Assembly: GCA_964059195.1 (NCBI GenBank)
Contig: CAXKWD010000006.1
Location: forward strand, 133,282,539 to 133,346,538
DNA from: Ectobius pallidus
Lineage: Eukaryota; Arthropoda; Insecta; Blattodea; Ectobiidae
Reading direction: 5' to 3'
DNA: 64,000 nt
Shown here in pieces: positions 48,001 to 58,931 of this stretch. How positions within the stretch are numbered: position 1 is the stretch's first letter; every line of letters starts with the position of its first letter. The notes under the pieces are model-generated. The model was not told the origin of the DNA, searched no databases, and saw only the letters and a list, made by a program, of their open reading frames with translations. The translations under genes and the position numbers were made by a program.

Positions 48001-49127
48001 CCGAATTGAACTTAACACTTAATCTAAACGTTTTCTGTCCGTTGTCTTTTTATGATTTTGTTTTCCGGGTGGACGACCTTCTGTGCTTATGGCACACTAG
48101 GGATTCTCTCTTTGTCCTGACTGAATATATGTGTGATCCAAAGATTTGTCCCTGTAGGCATTGGTTTATAAGATCTTTGAAAAGTGAGGTAAATCGGATA
48201 AAGAAGGAAAAAGACTAGTTTATTCGCGTGGAAGAAATTCTCTTCACCTTACAATTCTGCCTGTTAAACATCACCATGTAATGTGTCCCGCCCAAGTGGT
48301 GTATAAGTCGAAAACGGACCACATTATCGCCATCTATCCACCATAGGGCGGACCCTAAATGCGTCGGAGCAACGGAGTTGGCATTGGATTCACAAACATA
48401 AATTTTGTTTTAAATTTATTATTATTTTTATTAGTATTAGTTTGAAGATTAATGTGTATTGTATTAACATAATTTAAACTAATAGTAAGTAGAATTGTAA
48501 AATCTATTAGCTAAGTGTAGGGGAGAAGCATTAGGCTATTTGTTAATCTATTATTCTGTAGTCAATATTTGTATTCTGAAATAAATAAGTAACCTATATA
48601 CCAGAACATAATATGCAATGGTTTTATTTTGTATTATTGTCATAACTTACGGTAACTTATTGCACTGTTAGTTAATAGTAGTGATAGTTTTAATTGTTAA
48701 TTAAACTTTAACCACACCATGTATGCCATGTAGGGCTACTGAACTACCCTCAAATGAGCTTATGCTCAAGGAGTCTATTTCAAATAAAAGTAAAAATCAG
48801 GCGATATACTGAAACCATCGTTTGTTCATGCGACACGTGTCAAGTTGTAGAGGTCACCCCATCTCTGGTGATATAATGATGTGACGCTAGAATTGTCTGC
48901 TTAATAGGGCAGTAGTGACAGTATTCTTCAAGTGTCTTCACACTGAGTTGTCTGTTGTCATATATCTCTTAGACGATCTCTTCCTTCAATGTCGCCTCAG
49001 AAGTAAAGGTGCCAATTCTTCAGTTTGATGTGGATGCACAGTTGATGGCTTAGATCTTAATCTTCGGGAGTTTAATATTAGAATCTTCGAATATAGTTAT
49101 ATAGTGTGTCTTCCTTGTCATATGTTA
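48001..49127. other. stretch without a recognised gene; possible LINE 3' end near 48,715-48,795
   Basis: CACACCATGTATGCCATGTA is followed by the small stem-loop GAGCTTATGCTC, then TATTTCAAATAAAAGTAAAA. A terminal hairpin plus an A-rich tail suggests the 3' end of a plus-strand retroposon, but no coding part is visible upstream. Confidence 0.35.
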
Positions 49128-49135
49128 TTTTCTAC

Positions 49136-49434
49136 TAGGGTTGCCACCTTTTGGTAAGACTAAGGAGGGACACTTATGAATATATGCATATCGCCGATCT
49201 TCATACCTAAATTTGTACATGGAACAATTTATTAATAAGAGAAAAATGGTACATATTCGTTGCAAAGCCAAAACTGAATAGGCTATGTAACAGTAACACT
49301 AAATTAGAAAAGAAAAGGCTAGCAAAATAATAAAAAATATATGTAATGCGTCCCTCTTAGGCATAATTCGGGACGCTGAAAATGTTCTTAAAATGCAAGA
49401 TGTCCCGCCAAATTCGGGACAGGTGGCAACGCTA
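49136..49434. mobile_element. hAT-type MITE, 299 bp, with perfect 8-bp target duplication
   Basis: Left end TAGGGTTGCCACCTTTTGG; complement of the right end TAGCGTTGCCACCTGTCCCG. The first 14 positions differ once. Both flanks are TTTTCTAC (49128-49135 and 49435-49442). Inner blocks GTCCCGCCAAATTCGGGAC form a short hairpin beside the right end. No coding sequence; movement would need a hAT transposase from elsewhere. Confidence 0.9.
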
Positions 49435-49594
49435 TTTTCTACATTCAAGAGCAGAAATCTATAATTTCTATAAATGAGCAATTAATACCAGTGCAGTTGT
49501 TTTCAGATTGATCTTACTTTTAGATTTCCGTCAGAAAGTTGCAGAACTGCCTTTGTTTATTTTTCTCATACAACAGAAATCACTACAACCAGCA

Positions 49595-49725
49595 TAATGA
49601 CCTAGTGGTCTAGAGTTTTCATTTGGCTGACGTGAGGAACCGGACTCGATTTCTGATTCTGCAAAGGGGATTTTCCGTTTCTTGGGTCGTTCCCGTCGCC
49701 ATCATAGTTTGCTTGATTTTTTGAC
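49595..49725 (+). mobile_element. possible decayed SINE
   Basis: GACCTAGTGGTCTAGA (A-box like) and GGACTCGATTTCTG (B-box like) lie about 40 bases apart, followed by GGGGATTTTCCGTTTCTTGG. The order and spacing suit a tRNA-derived SINE, but no target duplication is visible. Confidence 0.4.
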
Positions 49726-52040
49726 TTGTGTTTAAGGATACCTATTCATGTATCATCTCTCATGTTACCGAATATTTTAACAGTCTTATGGTATCCCCAG
49801 CATCAAACATATCCTGTACTTCACTAATTCCAGCCAGAGGGGAATTGATCCCAGTACTACGAAAATCCGTTAGGGATACATGGTTGCATTATTATCCAAA
49901 GAGATTAAGACACAAATTCAGCTGATTTCCGGTCCCTGCTATCCACTTGAACACGTGGAATGTACCGGAATTCAGACTCTTTTGGTTGGCTACAATTTGT
50001 CTTAAAACAAATCACTGTTTGAAAGAGTTAAACAACGCGAAACAATTGCTTAAAAGATTGAAATATTTGTAAGAAATGTAACAAGAAGAAACAAAACTTA
50101 TGGAGTAAAGGAATTCTATAGGCCTGGTATTGAAGGAGCATACTCTTTTAATCCGCTATTTTATTTAGCAATTGAAGAAAGAGAATGAAATGAAATTTAA
50201 AAAATATGCAAGGAATATTTACCAAGAATAACGAGAAATATTACAGATTTTTCCACCGGAACCGAAGATACGTGTATGCTGAAATATGAAATCAGCTATA
50301 GATAATAGCGAAACAGTTTCAAAGCTGCAGGCTGATATTTCATCTACTATTAAGATCTAATCATCATATCACATGCTTCTAAAAACATATGGTACGCATA
50401 TCTGTTAGTTACAGATGTCCTTGGTATAGTTTGCTGTGATTTTGTAGTTGTTGATGTTTGACTAGTCAAAATATTCTAATGAGATCATTTATATCGTGGA
50501 TCTGACGGATTCTCCGGTATTTTGAGGCATCTTAATATCACTTTCATACTGCTTGCATCTTGATTTTTCGAAGAACAACAACTGGAATGTCTCCTTTCCT
50601 TGTATGACCTTCAGGTTTTGTTCTTTCTCAGACTGCTTAGGTGGTCTTTCCCCCACCACACCCAATGTTACTCTTCTGGTAATGCAATAATGCTGCCTTC
50701 TTTATTCTTTTGATATCAATTTTTTTGTTGTTGTTCAGAAAAGGGTACGAAAGGTTAGTGGAAATTATTTATCAGTCTTATCTTCAGTGCCTGTCAGTTC
50801 TATTTCATTTCTAATTTTTTAAAAAAGAGTCTTCAGATAAGAGAAGGATAAATTACTAGAGGTATCTTTTATCCACGAGCTTACATTTTTCATCCCAGAA
50901 CCCGCCATTTGTTATCGACCATAACAATGAAAATTATATGTAAATGTTGAAGATTACTGGTATCTTTGGTTATAGTTCATGAGCCGCATTTCAAAGGCAG
51001 GGTTGAATAAAAGCAGCTAAACAAATGGTTTCTGGATGGAACCCAACAGTAGCTTCCGTTTTCGTATTACGTAAATTTCTTAGATGTCTGCAATGAATTA
51101 CATGTTCTTACACATTAAGCGTTGTGAAGTATGTAACTACTTCTGGGACCCCTGTGAGGGCGTTTGTGAATTGTGTAATATGTTATTATTCACTGCATTT
51201 GTTAAAGACGCTTGATGGATTTCTTCGATCTATATTAATGATAAAATTCTCATCGACTTACCTTAATGTACTGTAAACCAGTTCGTGATGATAACCGATC
51301 AAGTAGAAACTTACAAGTTAATAGATTTTGTAAAAGACAAAAGAGTAAAGAATTACTCTTTCTCATTTTCCCTTGATTTTGTAAGCGCTTTTTATTTACC
51401 TTCTAATCCTGTCATTTTCTTGAACATATTCGTCTCTTTATTTTTGTCTCTTTGATGTGGCTCCGACTTTATGCATATTACTTAAATCCGGAATAGGGTG
51501 TGGCATGTATATAAAGCATGCCTTTAATTTTGTGTGAAATTACCAACGTCTAAACGCAAAATATAATAACGGAAAATTTGTTTTTGTAATGTTACAACTC
51601 TACACAGGTACTTTTGTTTCCGCAAATTGATTTGATATGGCTAACCGTAATGTACTGAATTTTAAGACAGTCTGAGTGGCATATTTTATGTATACAGTCA
51701 TTTCTATTTACAAAGGTCACGCACTGTTCGTTGCTTTTAGAGAGCGCATTATATGCCTAATGTACTTTTGGGATTAGCTTTCTGAAGCTAGAAATGCTAG
51801 ATTTAAAATGCAAGTTGAATAAACTCAGAATTAAAATTCTATTTTAGAGTTTGTAGTTATCTGATGAACTGGACCGTAGTCGATGCAATTTAATATTTAT
51901 TTACACAATTAAATTTTCATCAACCTTCTACATATTTAATCTCACTCAGCACATTAGCGAGTAGCAGATATTGATCAATTTTTCAACGTTTCAGTTGATA
52001 TGTATGTTCGAGAAAAATTATGCTTTTAAGTGAAATTGTG

Positions 52041-52087
<47 letters not shown>

Positions 52088-52286
52088 GCCTAATAACAAC
52101 AACAATAATAATAATACCATATTATGTGTATAACGTTTTGACAATAAAATTCGTAAACCAAACATTTTTTGCATGTTTAAGATGATTAAAGCCGTAATGT
52201 GAGTTTTTAAATAGCTTACGTCGTTCAGATTTGCAGTATAAGTCATTGCAGCTTGCAAAATTCTGCTTTCAATTTCGTAATATTTT
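49726..52286. other. stretch without a recognised gene, with AAT arrays
   Basis: No gene seen. An AAT array lies at 52042-52088 and a second, imperfect AAT/AAC array at 52090-52117. The 91-codon minus frame there (51983-52258) is mostly the Tyr/Leu translation of the arrays. Confidence 0.55.
52042..52117. repeat. (AAT)n microsatellite, compound
   Basis: About fifteen AAT triplets, a short GCC interruption, then mixed AAC/AAT triplets. Confidence 0.95.
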
Positions 52287-53130
52287 AGGTAGATTTCGAA
52301 GAAAATCTACCTATTGCAATGGATACCACTTTATGATTTTCGAAAAATTCTTTCATATCTTTACGTTTCATGCTCCCCTAAGTACGAAACCACCGCCCGT
52401 TCAAAAAAAAAAATTTGTGATATTTATATACATATTTATATATATATATATATCTTTACACGATAGCGGCCGTAATTTTGAAGATATTTGAACCAAATTT
52501 TAATATGTTATTTCTAGGCCCAATAGTTCGGACAAGTTCGTTAATGAGCAAAATTGGCCTAAGGGGGTGGTCGGGGGTTGAAATTTTTAAAAATGTATAT
52601 CTCGGCCCCTATGAAGTATAGAGGGAAACTTTGTTTGAATAAATTAGAGTACTCCCTATGGAGTTCACAGTGACACCAACGATTCGGGGGTTCGAGTGAG
52701 GGTGGGGGTGGGGGATGAAAATTCGAAACTTTTGAAACCACGCCTTGTGGGGTATCGTTGAAAAGCTCTTGATGAGTACTCTACAAATCAATAAATAGTT
52801 TCTTGATAGCTCTCATATGACGCGAGATTTTAATGTTTGAAAATAATAACACTTGAAAGAATTATTATAATATCATAATTTTGTCTTGTTTAGCGGCTTT
52901 GCTAATTTTATTCATTGCTGATCTTGCGCACGGCCTCCCAGAATATTATATCCTATTATTGTTGTCAAAACAATTGATTGTAGGCTCTTCCTCTTTACTG
53001 CAGGTTTTCCATGCCAAGGCTAAAGAAGAAGAGTGCTATGCAGCGACAATAAATTAAACCAAAAGCACTTCGAAATCTACCTCCGCCTGTAGGCCTGCCT
53101 AAAGGGATTTTTTAGTATAGGCCTATATTG
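52287..53130 (-). repeat. 850-bp interspersed repeat, copy B (inverted relative to copy A)
   Basis: Reverse complement of 11757-12604 with scattered substitutions and small length changes in A, T and C runs. Its left end has an extra 26-base near-palindrome (52287-52312; AGGTAGATTT, five-base loop, AAAATCTACCT) that copy A lacks. AGGTAGATTTCGAAG at the left edge is mirrored by CTTCGAAATCTACCT at 53069-53082, so the element may have 14-15 bp terminal inverted repeats with some shared sequence beyond. Confidence 0.75.
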
Positions 53131-53947
53131 AACTCTGGAAGAAAAATATTAATCAATTCAGTAGACCCATGTTTTAAGTCTTAAAAGGAATGACTCAGAA
53201 AATGCATAAAACCATTCCACTTTTTAGGTGGTGGTGCATGAGAGAAATATCTAGCTCTTGTTTATCCTTTTTTCCATCAAGTGAATATTTTCATCAAATA
53301 ACTTATATTAATAATAACGTATAAAATTAATAACGTTAATATTGTTTGTTTACATTCAAGTCAAACGTTGTAGGATACGTGTGCTTGCGAAGTACCTGTG
53401 AGCCTAGTTAGAAGAAATCAGTTTGATTAGTGGATGATTGTAAAAAATGTTAAATTTCGGAGATTAATTCCTTAAGCATGATATTTGCAAAAAATTCACG
53501 ACTTCAAATTGTTTAACGATTCAAGCATTTTGGGATCACCATGCTATGAATGGTTCAAATAGTTTACAAAATATTTTTGTCTTGCAGAAACTCAGAGCTT
53601 TTATCAAAGAAGAAAATAAAATGTCATTAATACTCTCACAGTTTTCAAAATAATAATATACTAGCCTAAGTTTTCAAATGAATAAAACAAATAATGAATG
53701 ATGTGGAATGCAAATCATTAAGTTATAGAATTGACATAATCAATAAACATTAGTACACAGACACATGAAGAGTTGGGGGGGAAAAAACATGAGACCAGCT
53801 GCCTACACCTGAATAGAAAATGGGTAACTAGGAAAACATTTCTAAGAGATGTTTTACCTATAGTTCCAGAAGCTCTCAGGTTAAAAAAAAAATTTATCTG
53901 AAGTACTATTAGTGAAATGTCTTCCAGTGACTTAAATTAAGTAGACC
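53131..53947. other. stretch without a recognised gene
   Basis: AT-rich, nothing recognised. Confidence 0.6.
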
Positions 53948-53961
53948 TATTCTAGTTCTGA

Positions 53962-54255
53962 GGTACGCCGTAGCGTAGTGGTTGGTGCGCTGCGCTACAA
54001 ACCGGAAGGTCGCGGGTTCAATCCCAGATGAGGTCGTTGAGATTTTTCAATTGGCCTAATCCTTCTGGTGGCACTATGGCCCTGGGGTCGACTCAGCCTC
54101 TAACAGAAATGAGTACCAGGAGCAATCCTGGGGGTAAAGGCGGCCGGTGCGTAAGGCTGACAACCTTACCACCTTCATGTGCCGAATGTCCAAAATCTGG
54201 GAGCCTCAACCTCCTGGAACCCTCTGGGCCTCCATGGCCTGTATAGGGATCACTT
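53962..54255 (+). mobile_element. intact tRNA-derived SINE, 294 bp, with perfect 14-bp target duplication
   Basis: A box TAGCGTAGTGG (53971-53981) and B box GGTTCAATCC (54015-54024) sit at normal Pol III spacing in a tRNA-like head. The body has TTGGCCTAATCCTTCTGGTG, GACTCAGCCTCTAACAGAAA and GGTAAAGGCGGCCGGTGCGT. Both flanks are TATTCTAGTTCTGA (53948-53961 and 54256-54269). Transcription would start from the internal A/B boxes and mobilisation would need a partner LINE. It is the youngest and most complete of four copies in the window; the others are at 11078, 29368 and 34920. A 72-codon frame inside it is not a gene. Confidence 0.95.
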
Positions 54256-54608
54256 TATTCTAGTTCTGACTTCAAAATTTTATTTTTACAATATTTTTAA
54301 TTTTAACTTTAGCCAGAAAAATTGTAGTATTTTAATTTTTTTTTAAGGGGTAATTGTTACATATCATGATTTCCTACCTTAGTAGCAATTGTAATTCTGT
54401 TTTCGCTTCATTTACTTTTCTTATTTTTTTAAAGCAGTTGGTTCGTCTCCCACCTTGTGGCCTAATGGAGTGTGGTTTAACTCTTTTTAATCATGGGTCA
54501 TTTTTTTTCCTTAGACGAACTTAAGGTCATCTTTATATTTTTGTTGGTTTTAAGGTACATTAATAATAATAATAATTTATTATTTGTTTTAACACTCGAT
54601 TAACCCAC

Positions 54609-54900
54609 CTATGGGCTATGATAAATTAAATCCCTATACTTTCTCCAGTTCTTCCCTCTTATGCCAGAATTCTTCATTCTCTGACTCATTCTAGCGCGTT
54701 TTTCTTCCGGAAACACCCTTCTTTGTTTCTTCTCAGACAGATCCTTTACCTCAGCAATTTTCTTCCTGAATACTTCCCTATTTCCTGTATCCTCGTTACT
54801 ACATCCACATTTTCTTAAATCTTTTGAACTTCTTTTACCCATTGGATTTGTGTCTTTCTTCTGTCCTGGTAAGAGAGGATTTTATTTGCTAATTTTCTGG
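54609..54900 (-). pseudogene. decayed Lys/Arg-rich coding fragment, probably retroelement-derived
   Basis: The minus frame reads LLPGQKKDTNPMGKRSS, then NREVFRKKIAEVKDLSEKKQ, then EEKRARMSQRMKN. A shift of one base near 54675 would continue as EFWHKREELEKV and a stop. Composition is strongly charged and non-random. 'MS-RMK-x-W-x-KR' is a pattern I associate with linker regions of insect LINE polyproteins, though I cannot confirm it. The apparent frameshift says it is dead. A C-terminal exon of a cellular gene is the alternative. Confidence 0.4.
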
Positions 54901-54967
54901 TTCAATTCTTTAGATGTATCCTTAGGAAGCTAATCGTATTTTATTGAGGCGTTCTAACATTTTTATT

Positions 54968-55012
54968 ATATTATTATTGTCATCAACATCATCATCATCA
55001 TTACCATCACTG
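54968..55012. repeat. imperfect (ATC)n microsatellite
   Basis: ATCATC triplets with CAAC and TACC interruptions. Confidence 0.8.
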
Positions 55013-55334
55013 TTGTTATTGACTTCAGAGTCGCAGATTTGCCAATATTTAGGCCCGTAGGGTTTTTATAACCTTTACACTGCACCTCACGTAGGCTATG
55101 TATGAGTCACCACAGAAAATTAGATAAAAGCAGAAATATAAAATGGAGTAATATTTTGTGTAAAAATGTGAGGATTATTAATTATCTCTGTGTTACAATT
55201 ATCATTTATGAAAACCAGCTTCCTACTAAAATTTTGTTCATTGAGTTTGAGCAGGCGTAACTCAGTAGTGATGATTTTAGTTGAAGAATGCGTATATTAA
55301 TACTGTATTATGAATTAAGCTCAGAAGGGTCTAA

Positions 55335-55462
55335 CAGAGCCCCAACCTGTAGACTGGACAATTGCATCTATCTGCATGTAAATACCATCGATCTATGGCG
55401 GGATCGAACCCGCGAACTTGTAAACTGGGAGCCAATTCCTTCCCGACCGTTCCACCTAGCTT
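55335..55462 (-). mobile_element. tRNA-derived SINE, third type
   Basis: On the minus strand AGCTAGGTGGAACGGTCGGG gives an A-box-like start, and GTTCGCGGGTTCGATCCCGC a perfect B box. The body is GATAGATGCAATTGTCCAGT, then GGTTGGGGCTCTGTTAGACC. The head resembles a tRNA, but no acceptor stem closes around it. Confidence 0.6.
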
Positions 55463-57031
55463 GACTGACTTTGTTGGTTCTAAAATAGGGGATGCTTTTG
55501 TTGACCAAATTGCTTCCTTGCAAAAGAGACACTGTCAATTCAGAGAATTTTACGTGATTCTAGCCTCTCTTCTAGTTTGCTGAATTTAATATTTCTCAGT
55601 TTAATATTTAAAATTGTTTTGGTTAGTACGATATTTTTAAATTATATTCATTTTTAGTCATTTTTAGGTTTTCAGTAAAGCAACAAATTTTGTCCAGGAA
55701 TTCAGTTCAGGGCCAGAGAAAAAATCTCCATGGTCGCCTTTAAACCGCATTGGTTTAATTATATTAGAAAATCTAAGTACAAAATAGCTGAATTTAAACA
55801 ACATCAATAAAAGAAAAGGAATTACGGTATATTATTACATTGAACAAGGAAAGATAGATCGTCTTTGTGTGTTGTCAGCATTTTAAACTTAGTTTTAGAG
55901 GTCTGTGTAATAAATTATTTCCAGCTGTTAGAAATTGTTTATGGAAATAAACTTAACCCACAAAAAGATGCATATATTATATCAGTATTATTAAAACCCG
56001 TTGTAATATCGTCCATTCACAAGATTCCTAATAATTAGTAAATAATAGTTTGTGTAACTATTCATACAAATGCACTAATGAGGACATACAATTTGTTCCA
56101 AGTTAACATTTACAAGATTCAACATTACAATAAATAGACCCATTGTTCATAACGGCTTCCGCAATACTAATGGAACGCGTAATAATAAAATAACCACTCC
56201 CCCTGTGCCCCTAAGCATAACAGTAATGTGAATGCGCCAGTTAGCGATAATGGAGATGATGGGTTTCATTGTAAACAAGCTGGGGGTAGGGAATGCATTT
56301 GCTTGTTAGCAGAAGGGGTGAGGTGAGGGGTGGAATATAATATTGAACATTCCGATTACTGTTGTGCGAAGGTAATGTAATAATATGTGCTCCTGCCACA
56401 GGCAGCGATGTTCTCTCTGATTGCCCCGGGCATGCGTAATGTGAAAAAACGAGAGGTTTATGTTGAAAATTTAATTAATTCGGCGTTATGTATAGAAGTG
56501 CATTACTCGTATCTTAATCGCCTTACTTGTAGAGGGTATGGTCCATTTAGCTCTCTTTCACTTTCTTTCACCGTTTCACTTCTACTGACGTATATACGCG
56601 GCCTCTAAAAACTTAATAAAACATAATTAAAAAATATAAGATTTTAATGGTGATTAAGTTAAAATGTGAAGATTTTCTTTACGTAGTACAGTTGTCATTT
56701 AAGTAAGCCAGTTTTTCCAATGAAATTTTCCTGACTGATTTTCAACTTAAGAGCTCACAGATGATTTCACTTGGCGACTGCTTATATTGTTACACAAATT
56801 CAGCAGTAAGGTTTTTTTTTTACCATGAATTCGCAGATTTCATTTCTACGTTTGAAGTGAAAATGGCCGTATACTAGGGACCTATTAATATAACAATAAA
56901 TTTATCACATCTCCAGGTGTTTGAGTTCAATCAGCGATAAGGCCGTATTTTTATCTGGTAATGTGTTAAGCTATTACAGGAAAATGCGTTTGCGGGCATT
57001 AGCGATTCAACTTGTACCGCATTTCAGGAAT
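55463..57031. other. stretch without a recognised gene
   Basis: Unrecognised frames of up to 73 codons. The patch 56180-56340 has G-rich runs (AGAAGGGGTGAGGTGAGGGG) without further structure seen. Confidence 0.55.
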
Positions 57032-57303
57032 GAAAACTGCCTCTGCCCCTGCAAGCTATTAATTAGATTACGTGCATTACGTTACTGTCGGAGAAGTTGC
57101 TTCTGCTTATGGAGTTCGGGCGCTGAAAACTGCATCTGCCCCTGCAAGCTATTAATTAGACTACGTGCATTACGTTACTGTCGGAGAAGTTGCTTCTGCT
57201 CATGGAGTTCGGGCGCTGAAAACTGCATGCAGGCTATTAATTAGACTACGTGCAATACGCTACTGTTGGTGAAGTTGCTTCTGCTTATGCAGTTCGGGCG
57301 TTG
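57032..57303. repeat. minisatellite, three units of 93 bp
   Basis: GAAAACTGC begins units at 57032, 57125 and 57218. Units 1 and 2 differ at a handful of positions; unit 3 lacks about 7 bases (the TCTGCCCC part) and has more changes. Because 93 is divisible by three, a frame of 107 codons stays open and repeats ALRYCRRSCFCxWSSGAENC. The repeat explains it without a coding function. Confidence 0.95.
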
Positions 57304-57598
57304 GGTTAATCTAGGGCAGGGGTGTTTTATGTGTTTGGGATCACCTTAGATCAGTGTAACTTTGTCTGAAAAAAGTGCCTACCTTTCTATTTCTCCACTA
57401 TAATAGGCTAATTTAAATAGATTGATTAATTAATGGATTTTTACAGGGAATTACAGTAACTGTTGTTCATTTCGTTTTATACATAGATAAAATAGAAAGA
57501 ATGTAGCAGGCTTAGCCTAATAATCAGAACCCTAACAATGTTTTTCATTTAGAGGACTTGCTTTGCTCAGCATCACAACATGGTAAAATAATTTAACC

Positions 57599-57745
57599 GT
57601 CTGACGATGAAATTCATTACTAATGATACTGCCAACTAGGCCAAATCTATTAACCGATACATAAACGCGAAACGGAAGTTAGGAAAAACCATTGCTAACC
57701 TAAAACTATTTTAACCCTGTCTGACGATGAAATTCATTACTAATG
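57599..57745. repeat. 27-bp direct repeat, 120 bp apart
   Basis: GTCTGACGATGAAATTCATT plus ACTAATG is present exactly at 57599-57625 and 57719-57745. Weaker similarity (TTTAACC before, ATGGTAAAATAA nearby) suggests an old duplication of a longer segment. Confidence 0.9.
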
Positions 57746-58845
57746 GTAAAATAAGTTTTCACAGTCAGAAAAGCGATCATCTGCAATCATCCGAATTCAT
57801 AATTATGAATTAATTACACAATTTCTTTCTTTCTTAAGAGATCAAGTTCTATGTGCTAAATCAATTTGAAGTTTAGTTACTTCTGTTCTAGTAAATCAAC
57901 AGTTTCAATCCAAAACCTTTGAGCCATAGAAACCTATGAGGGAATAGTTTGAGTGTGATAAGTCGTTCTTCCTATTTCAAATTCTAAATACCTATATAAT
58001 AACCTATAATTTAAAAATCGAAAGTCCTTCATAAGATAATTCCCAATTACAAAATAAAAAAAATCTGATGTGAAAGTCACATAACTTCCTCTGCCCAAAT
58101 AAAAGTTAGCAGTATTCACATATCCTTTTACAGAATCGCAAGACACAATTTTACGCTAATTGTTCTATAAATACCTCTTCTTTCAATGATGCGACTAAAA
58201 GCGCATGCTATATAACAAACTTAAAAAAAAAAGAACAAGTGACTGCAGACGTTTATTGAACTTTCCGCCGTAAAATATAATTTCCGAAATTTATCGAATA
58301 TTTCCCTCAGATACTTCTTTACTCTATGCATGGCCAACAATACATCTTTCTCACTTCACATTCTTATATAGAATAAGAGGCCGTGAAAGAGCGAGTATTC
58401 AGTTGTTCATCACGCAAGACAAAATTTCTACAAACAGTGGGTGAACAGTGGGTGGCTTTTAACTACCCTCAGAGAATTTTTTCGAAAAAAGTTTCAAATA
58501 AAAGTTTTAGCTCTCAGTAAAAGGAACACATGTGCAAATTTTAAAGAAAATCGTTAGAGCCGTTTTCGAGAAAATCTCGAAAAACGAAAATTTCTTCATG
58601 TAAAGTCCCCTTAAAAATAAGAGAAATTTGTCGCCAATCTTCGAATCACATCTTCAGAAGGTACCTGACCCAAATACGAAATTTTGTTTTCATACGATTC
58701 TCCGTTTCGGAGCTAGCCTGTTCACAAACTTCCACACAGACAGACACACACACAGACATGTTTCCAAAAATAGTATTTTTGGATTCAGGGGGCCTTGAAA
58801 CGTGTATATATGCTAAAAACTCAACTTCGAATTTTAGGGTCGAAA
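57746..58845. other. stretch without a recognised gene; probable Helitron body in the right half
   Basis: The segment 58480-58845 has a repeat-like texture: AAATCTCGAAAAACGAAAAT, CACACAGACAGACACACACA, and GGATTCAGGGGGCCTTGAAA. I associate this with the 3' part of widespread arthropod non-autonomous elements. Its 5' limit was not found. Confidence 0.4.
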
Positions 58846-58930
58846 ACAATACTTCCTCTACCTATAGTACCTATGGTACGGGCAGAGGAAGTAATAAAAA
58901 ACCCGGGCGACGCCGGGCATTATAAGCTAG
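58846..58930 (+). mobile_element. Helitron-like 3' terminus with preceding hairpin
   Basis: CCCGG/CCGGG form a perfect stem around the loop GCGACG (CCCGGGCGACGCCGGG, about 58902-58917). This is followed by CATTATAAGCTAG (CTAG at 58927-58930) and T at 58931, the Helitron 3' signature. Just upstream, TACTTCCTCT and AGAGGAAGTA (about 58849-58893) form another inverted pair. The matching 5' TC end was not identified, so the total length is unknown. Confidence 0.6.
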
Positions 58931-58931
58931 T

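Noticed and set aside
51983..52258. 91-codon frame with poly-Tyr
   Set aside because: It is a translation of the AAT microsatellite.
53971..54030. tRNA gene
   Set aside because: A and B boxes are good, but there is no closing acceptor stem, and the sequence continues into a 294-bp SINE with a target duplication. The same applies at 22610, 38955 and 55400-55440.
54028..54246. 72-codon frame as a gene
   Set aside because: It is contained in the SINE with perfect target duplication.
57032..57303. CRISPR-like or coding repeat
   Set aside because: There are no spacers; it is a simple three-unit minisatellite.
57314..57420. hAT element beginning CAGGGGTGTTTTATG
   Set aside because: It resembles a Charlie-type start, but no partner end or duplication was found.
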